Shown piece by piece: positions 46,018 through 56,800 of a stretch of 64,000 nucleotides of DNA. The position numbers were made by a program, and so were the translations under genes. How positions within the stretch are numbered: the stretch's first letter is position 1; every line of letters begins with the position of its first letter. The notes beneath the pieces are model-generated. The model ran no database searches and was not told the origin of the DNA. It was given only the letters and a program-made list of their open reading frames with translations. Source of the DNA: Dyadobacter flavalbus (lineage in GTDB: Bacteria > Bacteroidota > Bacteroidia > Cytophagales > Spirosomataceae); NCBI RefSeq assembly GCF_006149045.1, contig NZ_VBSN01000049.1:248001-312000 (forward strand), written 5' to 3'.

Positions 46018-47991
46018 ATGACCCCGACGGAATTGAATGCCTCATCACGAGGCCTCGTGACAGAAGACTTGTGCAAAATCAGAAAAGTAGGCGCAGCGTT
46101 GCTGTCTCCGGCAGGCAACAATCTCGTATACCACGTATCGGTAGCCGACATCGTTCAAAATGATTATCAAGACTTGATCATCCTATTGTCAGAGGACAGA
46201 TCCACGAAAACTGTTTTAGGCCGGGGCACCGCACATGCATGGTCGCCGGACGGCAGCGAACTCCTGTATGAAACCGACAACGGAGAACTGCATATTTATA
46301 CGGTACAAACTGCAACAAGCCGGTTTCTTGCACAACGCCATGATTCTTCATTCTTTTCCAATCATCTGGCACTGAAAAACTGCATCTGGTCGCCGGACGG
46401 ACAGTATATTGCCTACCTGAGTGCTGACCTTTCACTAGCTGAGACAGAAAATAATGATGTCCGAGTAATTGATGACCTGCTCTACAAATCCAAAGGCGGA
46501 CGGGGCAGGCCGGCATATTCCGACCATGCCTGTACGCACATATACCTTGTTCCGGCTGCGGGAGGATCACCGGCACTGCTCACTCCCGGTCCCTTTAACG
46601 AGCATTCCATTACATGGGCACCCGACAGCCGTCACATTGCATTCATCAGCAACAGAACAAGCCGGCCCGATGACATTCAGCAGAGCGATGTCTGGACGGT
46701 TGCTATCCAGACACTGGAAATCACCCGCCTTACACAACATACGGGCATGACTTACCAGCCTGCATGGTCGCCGGATGGCAGCCATATTGCCTTTCTGGCA
46801 GTTTCGGGGTACCTGGGCACCAATGACAGTACCGCCGAGGATACGCACATAGGCATGATTTCCGCTGGCGGCAGCCACTTCCGGTACCTGACCAAATCAT
46901 TGGACCGAAGAATCGAGCATATCCGCTGGCACCCATCAGGAAAGCACCTTTTTTTCATAGCAGGCGACCACGGCGATACATCCATTTATCAGGTAAACAT
47001 TGACAAAGAAGAAATCACAATGGTTCAGGGCGGCGCAGGCTGCATTTACGAGTTCTACCTCAACGGCTCCGGTGAAGATCTCGTGTTTATAAAGGCTGAC
47101 ACGAACCGGCCGGCCGAAATTTTTGCAACAAGCAGCCAGGGTACCGTCATTGAGCAGATAACGCAGGAAAATACAGCATGGATGGAAAATAAAACCCTGC
47201 AGCAAGCCGGAACTTTCCGGTTTCAGAGCTTTGATAACCTTTCCGTGCAAGGCTGGCTGATACCGCCTGTTGGCTTTACAGAAACACAAAAGTACCCGCT
47301 TATCCTTGTTATCCACGGCGGCCCGCATAATATGTTTGGCCACGATTTCGACGAACGCATGCATTTGCTGTCACAGGCTGGCTATGCCGTTCTGTACATC
47401 AATCCGCGAGGCAGCCACGGCTACGGACAATCGTTCTCAAACGGCACCATTATGAACTGGGGCGGCGGCGATTATCAGGATTTGATGGCCGGCGTTGACT
47501 TTGCATTGAAAGAAAACCCGTGGCTGGACGAAGAAAGACTTGGCGTGACAGGCCAGAGCTACGGCGGCTACATGACCAACTGGATCATTACCCAGACTTC
47601 CCGTTTCAAGGCAGCGGTGACGGACGGCGGGATAAGCAATCTGGTAAGTTTTGCAGGGACATCCCTGTATCATTCCCTCATGGAATCGGAATTTGGCGGC
47701 CGCGCTTACGAACGGTTCGATCTGCTGTGGCAGTGGTCGCCGCTGCGGAACGCAGGCCGGGCAGGCACGCCAACGTTACTCCTGCACGGCGAGACCGACA
47801 ACGAGGTGCCTTTTTCCCAGGCCGAAGAAATGTATACAGCCCTTAAAAAACAGGGTGTGGACACCATACTTGTACAATATACAGGCGAAGGGCACGGCTG
47901 GCGGCCGGATTTGAGCCCCCGCAGCAAAGCCGACCTGAACGAACGCATGATCCGCTGGTTTGACACTTATGTAAAAGCAGCGGTATCCTGA
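46018..47991 (+). CDS. S9-family serine peptidase (prolyl oligopeptidase type)
   Basis: 657 residues without a signal peptide, so cytoplasmic. The N-terminal half has WD40-like/PD40 repeats (WSPDGSELLY, WSPDGQYIAY, WAPDSRHIAF, WSPDGSHIAF) forming a propeller that gates the active site. The C-terminal alpha/beta-hydrolase has the triad Ser514 (GQSYGGYM), Asp594 (GETDNEVP) and His626 (GEGHGW). It would cleave short peptides. It opens a plus-strand series divergent from the tagatose-type operon and is followed by a transporter; trimming glycopeptides after uptake is a possible but unproven role. Confidence 0.93.
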   Translation: MTPTELNASSRGLVTEDLCKIRKVGAALLSPAGNNLVYHVSVADIVQNDYQDLIILLSEDRSTKTVLGRGTAHAWSPDGSELLYETDNGELHIYTVQTATSRFLAQRHDSSFFSNHLALKNCIWSPDGQYIAYLSADLSLAETENNDVRVIDDLLYKSKGGRGRPAYSDHACTHIYLVPAAGGSPALLTPGPFNEHSITWAPDSRHIAFISNRTSRPDDIQQSDVWTVAIQTLEITRLTQHTGMTYQPAWSPDGSHIAFLAVSGYLGTNDSTAEDTHIGMISAGGSHFRYLTKSLDRRIEHIRWHPSGKHLFFIAGDHGDTSIYQVNIDKEEITMVQGGAGCIYEFYLNGSGEDLVFIKADTNRPAEIFATSSQGTVIEQITQENTAWMENKTLQQAGTFRFQSFDNLSVQGWLIPPVGFTETQKYPLILVIHGGPHNMFGHDFDERMHLLSQAGYAVLYINPRGSHGYGQSFSNGTIMNWGGGDYQDLMAGVDFALKENPWLDEERLGVTGQSYGGYMTNWIITQTSRFKAAVTDGGISNLVSFAGTSLYHSLMESEFGGRAYERFDLLWQWSPLRNAGRAGTPTLLLHGETDNEVPFSQAEEMYTALKKQGVDTILVQYTGEGHGWRPDLSPRSKADLNERMIRWFDTYVKAAVS

Positions 47992-48058
47992 ATTTCAGGC
48001 TGTCATTTCAAATTTTACCCGACAAGAAATTTACAAAACAGAAGGAAATCAGCATTTC

Positions 48059-48946
48059 ATGAGCAGCAGCAAAAACCATTGGCCAATTTACGTAATCATT
48101 CATGTCCTATTCATCGGAATATGGGGCGCAGTTACCGAAATTCCTGAGAAAAACGGCTTCCCTCCTACCCTTGGCTATGTCGTTTGGGCATTAACCATGA
48201 TTCCGGCTGCCCTTGCCGCTCTGAAACTGAAGAACTGGAAGCTGGATTTCAATAAAGGCGCTGTGCTCTGGGGCAGTGCTGTCGGCCTTCTGGGAGCTGT
48301 CGGACAACTGGTACTTTTCTTTACCCTGCGCATTGCCCCCGCTTACCTTGTTTTCCCGATCCTCTCGCTGACGCCGGTCGTAACCATTCTGCTGGCGGTC
48401 GTGTTACTTCATGAAAAAACGGGTAAAAAAGGCTGGATCGGGATCATACTGGCGCTGCTTTCCATTTTCATGCTTTCCTACCAGCCTGCCGGTGCTGCAC
48501 GTGCGAGTGGCTACACCTGGCTGCTGTTCACGGCCATACCGTTGCTTGCCTGGGGTGCACAGGGATGTATCATGCGGTTTGCCAATGAAATCATGTCTGC
48601 CGAAAGCCTGTATTTTTATATGATGGTATCCTCCATACTGCTTATTCCATTTGCTTTATACATGACCAACTTTGATCAGCCGATCAACTGGGGATTCAAG
48701 GGGCCTTATTTATCGGCCATCCTGCAATCGCTCAATGCCTTTGGAGCCCTGTGCCTGGTTTATGCCTTTCGCTACGGCAAGGCTATCATCATTGCGCCCA
48801 TCACCACGGCACTTGCGCCGGTACTCACGGTTACCTTGTCGCTGGTCTTGTACCAGACCATTCCTCATCCAGTCATTATTGCGGGTATCGTACTCACCAT
48901 TGCAGCAGCCCTGCTCATGGGATTTGAAGAAGCCAGCAACGCATAA
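48059..48946 (+). CDS. EamA/DMT-family transporter
   Basis: 295 residues with about ten membrane helices in two homologous halves (for example GLLGAVGQLVLFFTLRIAP and APITTALAPVLTVTLSLVLY). GAAGGA-type ribosome site: GAAGGAAATC stands just before the ATG. Members carry small metabolites across the inner membrane; direction and substrate are unknown. It lies 67 bp after the S9 peptidase in the same direction and may move the peptide or sugar product. Confidence 0.88.
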   Translation: MSSSKNHWPIYVIIHVLFIGIWGAVTEIPEKNGFPPTLGYVVWALTMIPAALAALKLKNWKLDFNKGAVLWGSAVGLLGAVGQLVLFFTLRIAPAYLVFPILSLTPVVTILLAVVLLHEKTGKKGWIGIILALLSIFMLSYQPAGAARASGYTWLLFTAIPLLAWGAQGCIMRFANEIMSAESLYFYMMVSSILLIPFALYMTNFDQPINWGFKGPYLSAILQSLNAFGALCLVYAFRYGKAIIIAPITTALAPVLTVTLSLVLYQTIPHPVIIAGIVLTIAAALLMGFEEASNA

Positions 48947-49151
48947 CGCGATTTAGACCAAGGTTGTTTTTTCGCGGCAAAAAAGGTTAATTAAAGGTCA
49001 CAAAATTCGGCAATTATTACTATTAAAGCTATAATGAAAGAAAAAAGAAATAAAATGAAAATAAATACATTTCATAATTATTTCATTTTCGGCAAGTTTT
49101 ATTTACATTAGCATAATCATAATGCAATGTATTCCTAAACCCTTATCCTTC

Positions 49152-49364
49152 ATGGCATGTACCTCACTTATCCGGCCGTTTTTTACAAGCGCCGGATTGA
49201 AATGGCTTGCGGAGAAAGCTACTTTGTCATCCTTTCGGCTTTCCGGTACCCGTCTTGTACAACGATTGATCAATGAAAATGCCCCGTTTCCGGGTGAGGC
49301 CGCTTTTGCGGATGCATGGATCGTTGTAAAAGTCCCAACGCACAAGAAGTTTTCAGTAATGTAA
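49152..49364 (+). CDS. possible small protein, unrecognised
   Basis: 70-residue frame from ATG 49152 (MACTSLIRPFFTSAGLKWLA...). A CCTAAAC motif (49134-49140) precedes it at the spacing seen before several stronger genes. An antisense frame of similar size covers the same bases, so coding is uncertain. No family is recognised. Confidence 0.3.
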   Translation: MACTSLIRPFFTSAGLKWLAEKATLSSFRLSGTRLVQRLINENAPFPGEAAFADAWIVVKVPTHKKFSVM

Positions 49365-49426
49365 ATCTTCCGGATACCCCGGAAGCCTTATTGCATTGTT
49401 GTGACAAGATAAAACCAGTACCCGTT

Positions 49427-49434
49427 ACCTAAAC
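49427..49434 (+). promoter_or_regulatory. ACCTAAAC leader motif
   Basis: ACCTAAAC followed by CCGCTTTTT and the ATG at 49444, nearly the same leader as at 46003-46018. Confidence 0.4.
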
Positions 49435-49443
49435 CCGCTTTTT

Positions 49444-50688
49444 ATGAATTTTTGCTTTCTGAATGGATTGCGCTCAGCATCCTGGATTGCTGGCCTGCTG
49501 CTGATGGCAGGAACGGAAATGCTTTTTGCCCAGGCGCCTGCCGCTACCGACAAGCACGTTGCTTTTATTGAATACCCGGATTTTCCGGAGGCGCATTCCA
49601 CCTGGGGTTCAATCGGGTACAATGCAGCTTCCAACACCGTACATATCGGCGTCACCAATCACCGCAACAACGTAGCCCTGTATACGTTTGATCCTGCGAA
49701 AAACACGATGACGCAAAACGGGTTCATCCGGGAAATGGCCAATCTGCGCACGTTTCAGTGGCAGGGAAAAATCCATTCCAAGATCGTAGCGTCACCCGAC
49801 GGTTCCATTTATTTTACAACCGATGGCGGCGAGTCGCGTGAAGAATACCTGATGGAGCATCCGCAGGGCTACGCCGGAGGTTTTTTCATGAAATGGGACC
49901 CCAAAACGGGCGATCTGAAAAACCTTGGGCTGGGCATGCAATACGAAAGTATCAAGGATATTGACATAGACCCAAAAACAGGAACGCTCTATGGCATCAC
50001 TTATCCGCAGGCGCATTTCCTCGTTTACGATCCGGCCAAAAACAAACTGCGCGACATGGGCCGCCTCGCCAGTTCGCACGTCCCCCGCGTACTGTTTACC
50101 GACTGGTGGGGAAACTGCTATTATGTAGACTGGCGGCAGCGTCTGGTCAAATACGAAAAAGACAGCGACAGCCTGGTATTTGCGCGGGAAAGCCTGCCTG
50201 CTTTTGAAGGCACACCCGGCTCAAAAATCATTACCGGCGTAACGGCTTATGCCAAAGACGAAGCGAAGGGAATCATTTACCTCGTCACCTACGGCGCCAA
50301 AGTAATCGCATTTCATCCGCAGAAAGAAGGCATTGGCAAAGTGGAAGACCTGGGCGGCGTCATCGATACCGGCAAGGGAGCAGCATGGGGGCCTTATGTG
50401 CCGAACCTGAACATCGGCAACAATGGCAAGCTGTACTACGTCATCGGCGGGCATGGCAACTATGTCCTGAAAGATAAAACGGTTTTGGTAGAACTCGATC
50501 CTGCCACGAAGAAAAAGACCATTCTGAGAGAATATCCGATCACTTCCATGACCGAAGCAACGGGCTCTGATATCAAAGACAAAGACGGGAATATGTACTT
50601 CGCCGGCCGGCGCGTCATTTCTGTCAAGGACGATTCCAGTGCACCCTTTCTGATCAAGTTCAATCCTGAAAAAGACATCCGGAAATGA
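49444..50688 (+). CDS. secreted propeller-like protein
   Basis: 414 residues. A signal peptide (RSASWIAGLLLMAGTEMLFA, cleavage near AQAP) precedes short repeats of a propeller type, such as SPDGSIYFTTDGG, DPKTGTLYGITYPQAHFLVY and NLNIGNNGKLYYVIGGHGN. It resembles SMP-30/streptogramin-lyase-like six- or seven-bladed beta-propellers in layout, but no catalytic residues can be assigned. Its stop overlaps the next gene's ATG, so it is co-translated with a related protein. It probably acts in the periplasm or at the cell surface. Confidence 0.8.
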   Translation: MNFCFLNGLRSASWIAGLLLMAGTEMLFAQAPAATDKHVAFIEYPDFPEAHSTWGSIGYNAASNTVHIGVTNHRNNVALYTFDPAKNTMTQNGFIREMANLRTFQWQGKIHSKIVASPDGSIYFTTDGGESREEYLMEHPQGYAGGFFMKWDPKTGDLKNLGLGMQYESIKDIDIDPKTGTLYGITYPQAHFLVYDPAKNKLRDMGRLASSHVPRVLFTDWWGNCYYVDWRQRLVKYEKDSDSLVFARESLPAFEGTPGSKIITGVTAYAKDEAKGIIYLVTYGAKVIAFHPQKEGIGKVEDLGGVIDTGKGAAWGPYVPNLNIGNNGKLYYVIGGHGNYVLKDKTVLVELDPATKKKTILREYPITSMTEATGSDIKDKDGNMYFAGRRVISVKDDSSAPFLIKFNPEKDIRK

Positions 50689-51890
50689 AAAACCTGACTA
50701 AAAAAATACTTTTGCCGGCTTTAACTCTGACCTGTTCGGGCCCGCTGCTTGCCCAGTATACCTTTTTCACGCCCAAAGACGCATTTGCCATTGAAATTTC
50801 GCTGCCTAACAGTGCCGAAAAACGCTTGCCGATGTACCGCAATGCAATTACTTCCCTGCACGTGGATGGCGACCGGGTGCTGGGCGGGACTACTGCAAAA
50901 GAGGGACTATCGCCGTATCTGTTCATTGCATCCATCTCAAAGCGGACACTTGCAACCACGAAAGATCTTGGGGAAGCAGTTCCGGGCCAAAAGAGCATTG
51001 CCACGGGTTTTTGCAAGGGAACCGGCAATCAGCTGTATGCCGGCACACTGGCGCATCTGAAAAACAATCAGCAGACCGGGCATCTTTTACAGATCCGTAT
51101 CGGCAACGGGGATGCCATCGAAGTGAAAGACCTGGGCACGCCTGTTCCGGGCGAAGGAATTTTTACGCTGCTCAGTAACAGCCAAGGCACTGAACTGTAC
51201 GGGATCAGCTATCCGGGCGGACGGTTTTTCACCTACAACATAGCTTCGGGAAAAGTGCAGCTGTTTGACGAGATTTCCCCAAAAGCAGAAGAACTGAAAA
51301 ACCTGCATGACTTTGCTTCCGAGCCGGACGGTTACCTGTGCAAAGCCCTTGTTCAGGACAATCAGGGGCTTGTTTACGGAAGTGCGCCGGGCAACAGGAT
51401 GTTTGCATTCGATCCGGCCAAAAAGAGCTTTCAGTTTCTGGAAACGCCTTTGCCAAGCGTATGGGGACGGGAAGTACTCGGACAGGTGGAAGCCTGGGCC
51501 AAAGCACCCGACGGAAAACTGTACGGCGGCAATGCCGGTGACGGTCAGCTGTTTGTGCTGGACCCGGCCACCAAAAAAATCAAAAACCTGGGCAAACCGG
51601 TTATGATGAACCGGTTGCGGGCACTGGCTTTCGGGCGCGACGGCAAGCTGTACGGACTGGCCGGCGGCGCACCGGGTTACTCGCATTTGTTTTATTATGA
51701 TGAAAAAGGCGCCGGTTTTGTGGATCTGGGCAATCCTGAATTCAAAATGGTGGAGCCCGGTATCGAGCAGGGCATATTGTGGCGCGGCTTTCAGTTGAGC
51801 ACCCTGGCTGCCTCAGCCGACGGAAAATACATGGTTATAGGCGAAGACGAAGCACTCAGCCAGCTCATGATCTTTCCTGTTGCACAGTAA
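50685..51890 (+). CDS. secreted propeller-like protein, paralogue of the preceding gene
   Basis: 401 residues. Signal peptide ILLPALTLTCSGPLLAQ, then propeller-like repeats (GTELYGISYPGGRFFTYNIA, DNQGLVYGSAPGNRMFAFDP, APDGKLYGGNAGDGQLFVLD, GRDGKLYGLAGGAPGY). The YGISYPGGRFFTY and LYGITYPQAHFLVY segments show that the two neighbours are related. The ATGA overlap (50685-50688) marks translational coupling. Function is unknown; a binding or lyase role next to the GH123-like protein is possible. Confidence 0.8.
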   Translation: MKNLTKKILLPALTLTCSGPLLAQYTFFTPKDAFAIEISLPNSAEKRLPMYRNAITSLHVDGDRVLGGTTAKEGLSPYLFIASISKRTLATTKDLGEAVPGQKSIATGFCKGTGNQLYAGTLAHLKNNQQTGHLLQIRIGNGDAIEVKDLGTPVPGEGIFTLLSNSQGTELYGISYPGGRFFTYNIASGKVQLFDEISPKAEELKNLHDFASEPDGYLCKALVQDNQGLVYGSAPGNRMFAFDPAKKSFQFLETPLPSVWGREVLGQVEAWAKAPDGKLYGGNAGDGQLFVLDPATKKIKNLGKPVMMNRLRALAFGRDGKLYGLAGGAPGYSHLFYYDEKGAGFVDLGNPEFKMVEPGIEQGILWRGFQLSTLAASADGKYMVIGEDEALSQLMIFPVAQ

Positions 51891-51926
51891 AAGCGGTAAG
51901 TCAAAAATTCCTGAACCAATTTAAAT

Positions 51927-53852
51927 ATGATCCGATTTGCAAAAGTAATCCTCTGTTTTATTGCCCTCACCGCATTAAACTGCGGGAATAAAACTTTCGG
52001 TGCTGATCCGTGGCGCCTGCGGGCACTGCCTTCGTCTGTCCGGCTCGATCCTGTCAACAATGAAATCATTGAACACCGTTTCAAAGGGGTTCCGTCCGGC
52101 CAGTCCGGGAAAAACAACCTGCTGGATAAAAACTGGATATACGACGGAAATGAAGTTGCACTGCACGGTGCACGCGGGGAATATGTGTCGTTTCAGCTGG
52201 TACTGACGAATGAATCAAACGAAGAACTGACCGGGATCAAACTCGATATGGCGCCGTTTAAAAACGAAAATACGGAGTTAAACATCAAGCCGGAGCTGTT
52301 TCTGGAATGGTCGGTGAATGTACAGAGCACCAGCACAGGATATCCCAAATCCACGCTGGGAAAAGGCTGGTACCCCGACGCTTTGATCCCGTTCAAATAC
52401 ATTCAGACCGACTCGGCGAATGTCCGGGGACGCTGGGTTTATCCGTTTACTTTGCCCGATTTCAACAACCGGATCAGCAACCAGCGTTCACAGATTATAT
52501 GGGTGGATCAGTTTATTCCGCTGGATGCGCAGAAAGCACGGCCCGGTACGTACAAGAGCGTCATTACCGCTACTATCGGCGGCATGTCAAAACAGATTCC
52601 GGTCAGCCTCACCATCTGGAATTTCGAACTCCCGAATGAGAATCTTTTCAAAGCCAGTCTGCAGCACGAAGGTTTTCTGAGCCGGATGGATGAGAAGCAG
52701 GAACTGGCCGTTTATCAGCTGTTCAAAAGAAACCGCATTTCGCTCATGGACCCGACTTACGACCCGGAAATACAGGTGCTGAAAAACGGCAAGGTGGAAA
52801 TACAATGGGAAAAATTTGACAAACGGCTGAAAAAATACCTTACCGGCCAGGCATTCACCAGGGCGCACGGATACAGCGACGGCCCGGGCTACGGCGAACC
52901 GCTTGAAACGTTTGCGCTTCCGTTCGACGTATACGGCAAGCACGACACAAAGGGCTGGCCGGATACCGGCAAACCGGAAGTAGAACGCAACGCTTCCAAT
53001 CTGGCCATTTACACGAGCAGCATCCGGCAGGTACGACAGCATTTGTTGCCAATGGTCAATCCTGAAAAAACCGAACTGATGGTTTATCTGAACGGCCTGG
53101 ATGAATCGTATTTTCCCGAAGCGTGGTCACGGATGGTTTTTTACGGTGATCTGTTCAAAAAGGAATATCCCGAAGCCAAATTCCGGGTGGACGGCGGTTA
53201 CACCAAAGAAGCCATGGACGTAATCGGGAAATCCATTACCGACTGGGCATCCCATACGATCAACTATAATATCGACGAGGTAAAACAATATCAGCAAATG
53301 GGCATCAAAGACTGGCTTTACGGTCCGTTGCTGTACGAACACAAACTCAACAGCTGGGTGGGAAGCTCAACATTCATCGATCTGCCCCTGATTAATGACC
53401 GCGCGATCAGCTGGAGTTGCTGGAAATACAAAACCTATTCATGGATCAGCTGGGGTGTCGGCGCTGGCTGGGAAAGAGGCTGGTACGATCCCGAATCCTG
53501 GAAAGACTTTTACAAGGAAGCATCCGAGGCAGACGCAGAATTCACTTACCGGACATTCAACGGAAACGGTTCTGTCATCTACAAGCCCGGCATGGTGCCC
53601 AACGTATCGGAACCTTGCCCGTCCATCCGGCTGAAAACGATGCGCGACGGTGTGCAGGACTATGAATACCTGCGTCTGCTTGCGAAACTGGACGGCAATT
53701 CCAAACGTGCCGACGCGCTTGTCGATCAATTAATCAAAGAGCCGTTTGGCGACAAATCAATTGGGCAGCTGGATGTATGGAGCTACGATCAGGAACAATG
53801 GTACAAAGTCCGTATGGAACTGGCCGGGCTTATTTCCGAAAGCAAAAAATAA
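51927..53852 (+). CDS. GH123/DUF4091-type glycosidase-like secreted protein
   Basis: 641 residues with an N-terminal export signal (AKVILCFIALTALNCGNKTF). A beta-sandwich region is followed by the DUF4091 domain, now assigned to glycoside hydrolase family 123, whose studied members are beta-N-acetylgalactosaminidases. The adjacent acid pair Asp392-Glu393 in YLNGLDESYF is where GH123 enzymes have their catalytic Asp-Glu. The family end motif MRDGVQDYEYLRLLAKL is present. It would release GalNAc-like residues outside or in the periplasm, matching the AgaS/PfkB/aldolase operon at 42844-45788. It is 36 bp from the propeller genes. Confidence 0.82.
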   Translation: MIRFAKVILCFIALTALNCGNKTFGADPWRLRALPSSVRLDPVNNEIIEHRFKGVPSGQSGKNNLLDKNWIYDGNEVALHGARGEYVSFQLVLTNESNEELTGIKLDMAPFKNENTELNIKPELFLEWSVNVQSTSTGYPKSTLGKGWYPDALIPFKYIQTDSANVRGRWVYPFTLPDFNNRISNQRSQIIWVDQFIPLDAQKARPGTYKSVITATIGGMSKQIPVSLTIWNFELPNENLFKASLQHEGFLSRMDEKQELAVYQLFKRNRISLMDPTYDPEIQVLKNGKVEIQWEKFDKRLKKYLTGQAFTRAHGYSDGPGYGEPLETFALPFDVYGKHDTKGWPDTGKPEVERNASNLAIYTSSIRQVRQHLLPMVNPEKTELMVYLNGLDESYFPEAWSRMVFYGDLFKKEYPEAKFRVDGGYTKEAMDVIGKSITDWASHTINYNIDEVKQYQQMGIKDWLYGPLLYEHKLNSWVGSSTFIDLPLINDRAISWSCWKYKTYSWISWGVGAGWERGWYDPESWKDFYKEASEADAEFTYRTFNGNGSVIYKPGMVPNVSEPCPSIRLKTMRDGVQDYEYLRLLAKLDGNSKRADALVDQLIKEPFGDKSIGQLDVWSYDQEQWYKVRMELAGLISESKK

Positions 53853-53865
53853 CACAGACAATATT

Positions 53866-53874
53866 CCTAAAACC
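53866..53874 (+). promoter_or_regulatory. CCTAAAACC leader motif deciding a GTG start
   Basis: CCTAAAACC followed by a pyrimidine-rich tract leads to GTG 53888. A variant of the leader motif seen at 46003 and 49427. It supports GTG 53888 rather than the longer frame from 53777 as the start of the DUF5107 protein. Confidence 0.4.
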
Positions 53875-53887
53875 TCCATTTTTCTGC

Positions 53888-56800
53888 GTGAAGGCCCTTT
53901 CTCATTTCTCATTGTCACCATCAACTGCCGGAGTAGTACGTTCTGTACTGGCGCTGCTGGTCTTTTCACCTGCTTTACAAGCGCAAAAAGCCAGCATTAC
54001 GGAAAAAGTACAGGTTATGAAAACCTACCCCTTTTCGGACCCGAACCCGGTGCCGGTCATGGGTGTTGGCAAAAAAGTCTCGCCTTTTTACCCTTACTAC
54101 GTTTTTGATGGCTACACGGACAAGGGCACGGCCAAAAACTGGAAAATAGTAGAGCTGGAAAACCCCTACATCAAAGTTCAGGTACTGCCGGAAGTAGGCG
54201 GTAAAGTCATGGGTGCAACGGAGAAGTCGACCGGCGAGGAATTTGTTTATACCAATCACGTCATGAAATTCCGTTCCATCGGCATCCGCGGGCCCTGGAC
54301 GAGCGGCGGCATCGAGCACAACTTCGGACTGGACCTCGGCCATGCGCCGTGGGCAGCCGCGCCGGTCGATTATGTCATGCAGAACAACCCCGACGGAAGT
54401 GTAACCTGCGTGGTGGGCGGCCTGGACCTGGCATCGCGTACGCAGTGGCGGGTTAAAATCGTATTGCCGAAAGACAAAGCTTATTTTGAAACGCAAAGTC
54501 TCTGGTATAACCCCTCGCCGCTTCATGACGCTTATCTTTCCTGGGAAAATGCGGCGTTCCGGGCTTCGGACGATATGCAGTTTTTCTTCCCGGGTACGCA
54601 CCATATAGGTCATGACGGAAGTGCCGGCACCTGGCCGATTGATGAAAAGGGCGTTGATTTGTCGTATTACAAAAATGTCAATTCCGGCGGTGACAAGTCG
54701 TATCACGTCATGGGCACGCATACCAACTGGTTTGGCGGATACTGGCACGATCGTAAATTTGGTTTCGGTCACTGGGCTCCTTATTCCGATGCGCCGGGCA
54801 AAAAGTTGTGGATCTGGTCACGGGCACGGGAAGGTGCCATCTGGGAAGATCTGCTTACGGACAAAGACGGACAGTACATTGAGGCCCAATCGGGAGTAAC
54901 ATTCAATCAGGCCGCAGAAAGAAGCGGGTTTCACAGCCCGTTCAACCAGAAATCACTCGGGCCTTTTTATTCTGAAACAAAAACCGAATACTGGTTTCCG
55001 GTAAAAGCCACAGGCGGAATGGTCGATGCTTCGCCTTACGGCACGCTCCATGTCGAAACGCACGGTGACAGTATGAAAATCATTATCAATCCAATTTCCG
55101 CTATTCAGGATACCCTCAAAGTAACTGTGTCCGGGCAAAGTGTTTATCAGTCTCCGCTTGAACTCAAACCGATGGAACTGTATGTTAAAACAATTGCATT
55201 GGCCGGCAGTCAGAAACCTGTGAGAGTAACTGTTGGCAAAGACAGACTTGTCTATTCCTCGCAGCCGGAAAAAGTACTCGACCGCCCGTTGCTGTCTGCC
55301 GACAAACAGGATTTTCGCTCAGCGGAACGCCTTTTTGAACTCGGCGAAGATGCGCGGTCCATGCGCGATTACGTGCTGGCGCGTCAGTATTATCTGGATT
55401 GCCTTGAAAAAGAAGCCACGCACAGCGGTGCACGGATCCGGCTGGCCGAATTTCATTACAGAAAAGGAGATTATGCAAAAGGGCTGGAATTTGCCCGGCA
55501 GGTACTGGCCGAAAACACTTACCACGGGGGCGCCAATTACCTTTATGGTGCACTTTACCGCAAGCTGGGTGATCTGACAAAAGCGGAAGAAGCCATGGCG
55601 GTTGCCTCGTGGACCATGGAATACCGTTCAGGCGCCCATGCACAGCTGGCAGGTATCGCATTGCAGAAGCAGGATTTTGAAAAAGCCGAAAACGACGCCC
55701 GGAAAGCGCTGGACTACAACCGCAATAATCTTGTTGCATACCAGCTGCTGGGTACCGCGCTCCGGAAGCTGCATAAAACGGATCAGGCGGCACAGGTCTG
55801 GACGGATCTGCTGCATGTGGACCCACTGAATCATTATGCCCACTTCGAACAGTATTTACTTCAACCGTCCAAAGAAAAGCAGGCTGTTTTTCAGGATGCG
55901 ATCCGCAACGAGCTGCCGCATGAAACGTATCTGGAACTGGCCATGGATTACATCAATCAGGGACAAAATCAAGAAGCGATGAAGGTGCTGCAACTGGCTC
56001 CCGCCTACCCTACGGTTTCCTACTGGCTGGCGTACCTCAACCGGGATTCGGCACCAGCAGAAAGCAGAAGATTCCTGAAACAGGCTGTTGATATGTCGTC
56101 TGAGCTGGTTTTTCCTTTTCGTCTGGAAACCATTCCGGTTCTTCAGTGGGCAGAAAAACAACTTCCTTTCTGGAAAAACCGCTATTATCTGGGACTGATT
56201 TACTGGCACATCGGCGATCCGGAAAATGCAAAAATGCAGTACATGGCCTGCAAAGACGAGCCGGACTATGCGCCTTTCTACATGGCCAGAGGGATTTTAT
56301 TCCAGAACGATGCAGCCGCTGCGGCACAGGCGCAGCTTGATTTTGTAAAGGCCAATCAGCTTGATCCGAAAGAATGGCGCAGCTGGCATTATCTTACCGG
56401 TTTTTTCAATGCCCGGAAAATGCAGGACAAAGGACTGGAAAACGCCAGAACAGCTTACGAAAGATTTACGGAAAATCCGGTCATCGGGATCGATTATGCC
56501 AGGTCTCTGCTGCAAGCGGGTAATTTCAAAACCTGTCTGCAGGTGCTGGATAAAATCCGGGTCCTGCCGCAGGAAGGTGCGCGGGAAGGACATAACCTGT
56601 ACGTCGTGGCCAACCTCGCGAGTGCGCTTGCAATGGCAGAAAACAAAAAATACACCGATGCCCTGAAGTCACTTGAAAAGGCGCGGTTATGGCCTGAAAA
56701 CCTCGGCTCCGGCAAACCGCATGCACCGGACAACCGGCTTATTGACTATCTGGCCGCTTACTGCGAAACCCGGCTCGGCCACATACAGAAAGCCGGCCAG

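Larger units (their letters stand above)
48947..49443. other. 500-bp intergenic region, one doubtful small ORF
   Basis: AT-rich from 49010 to 49110, with a likely promoter zone. A small frame at 49152-49364 is listed separately. No other gene or hairpin is recognised. Confidence 0.5.

Noticed and set aside
49103..49345. Minus-strand 80-codon frame
   Set aside because: It overlaps the plus-strand candidate, has no family match, and the leader motif supports the plus reading; neither is certain.
53777..53887. Upstream extension of the DUF5107 protein to ATG 53777
   Set aside because: It would overlap the GH123 gene by 76 bp and bury the signal peptide; GTG 53888 fits better.
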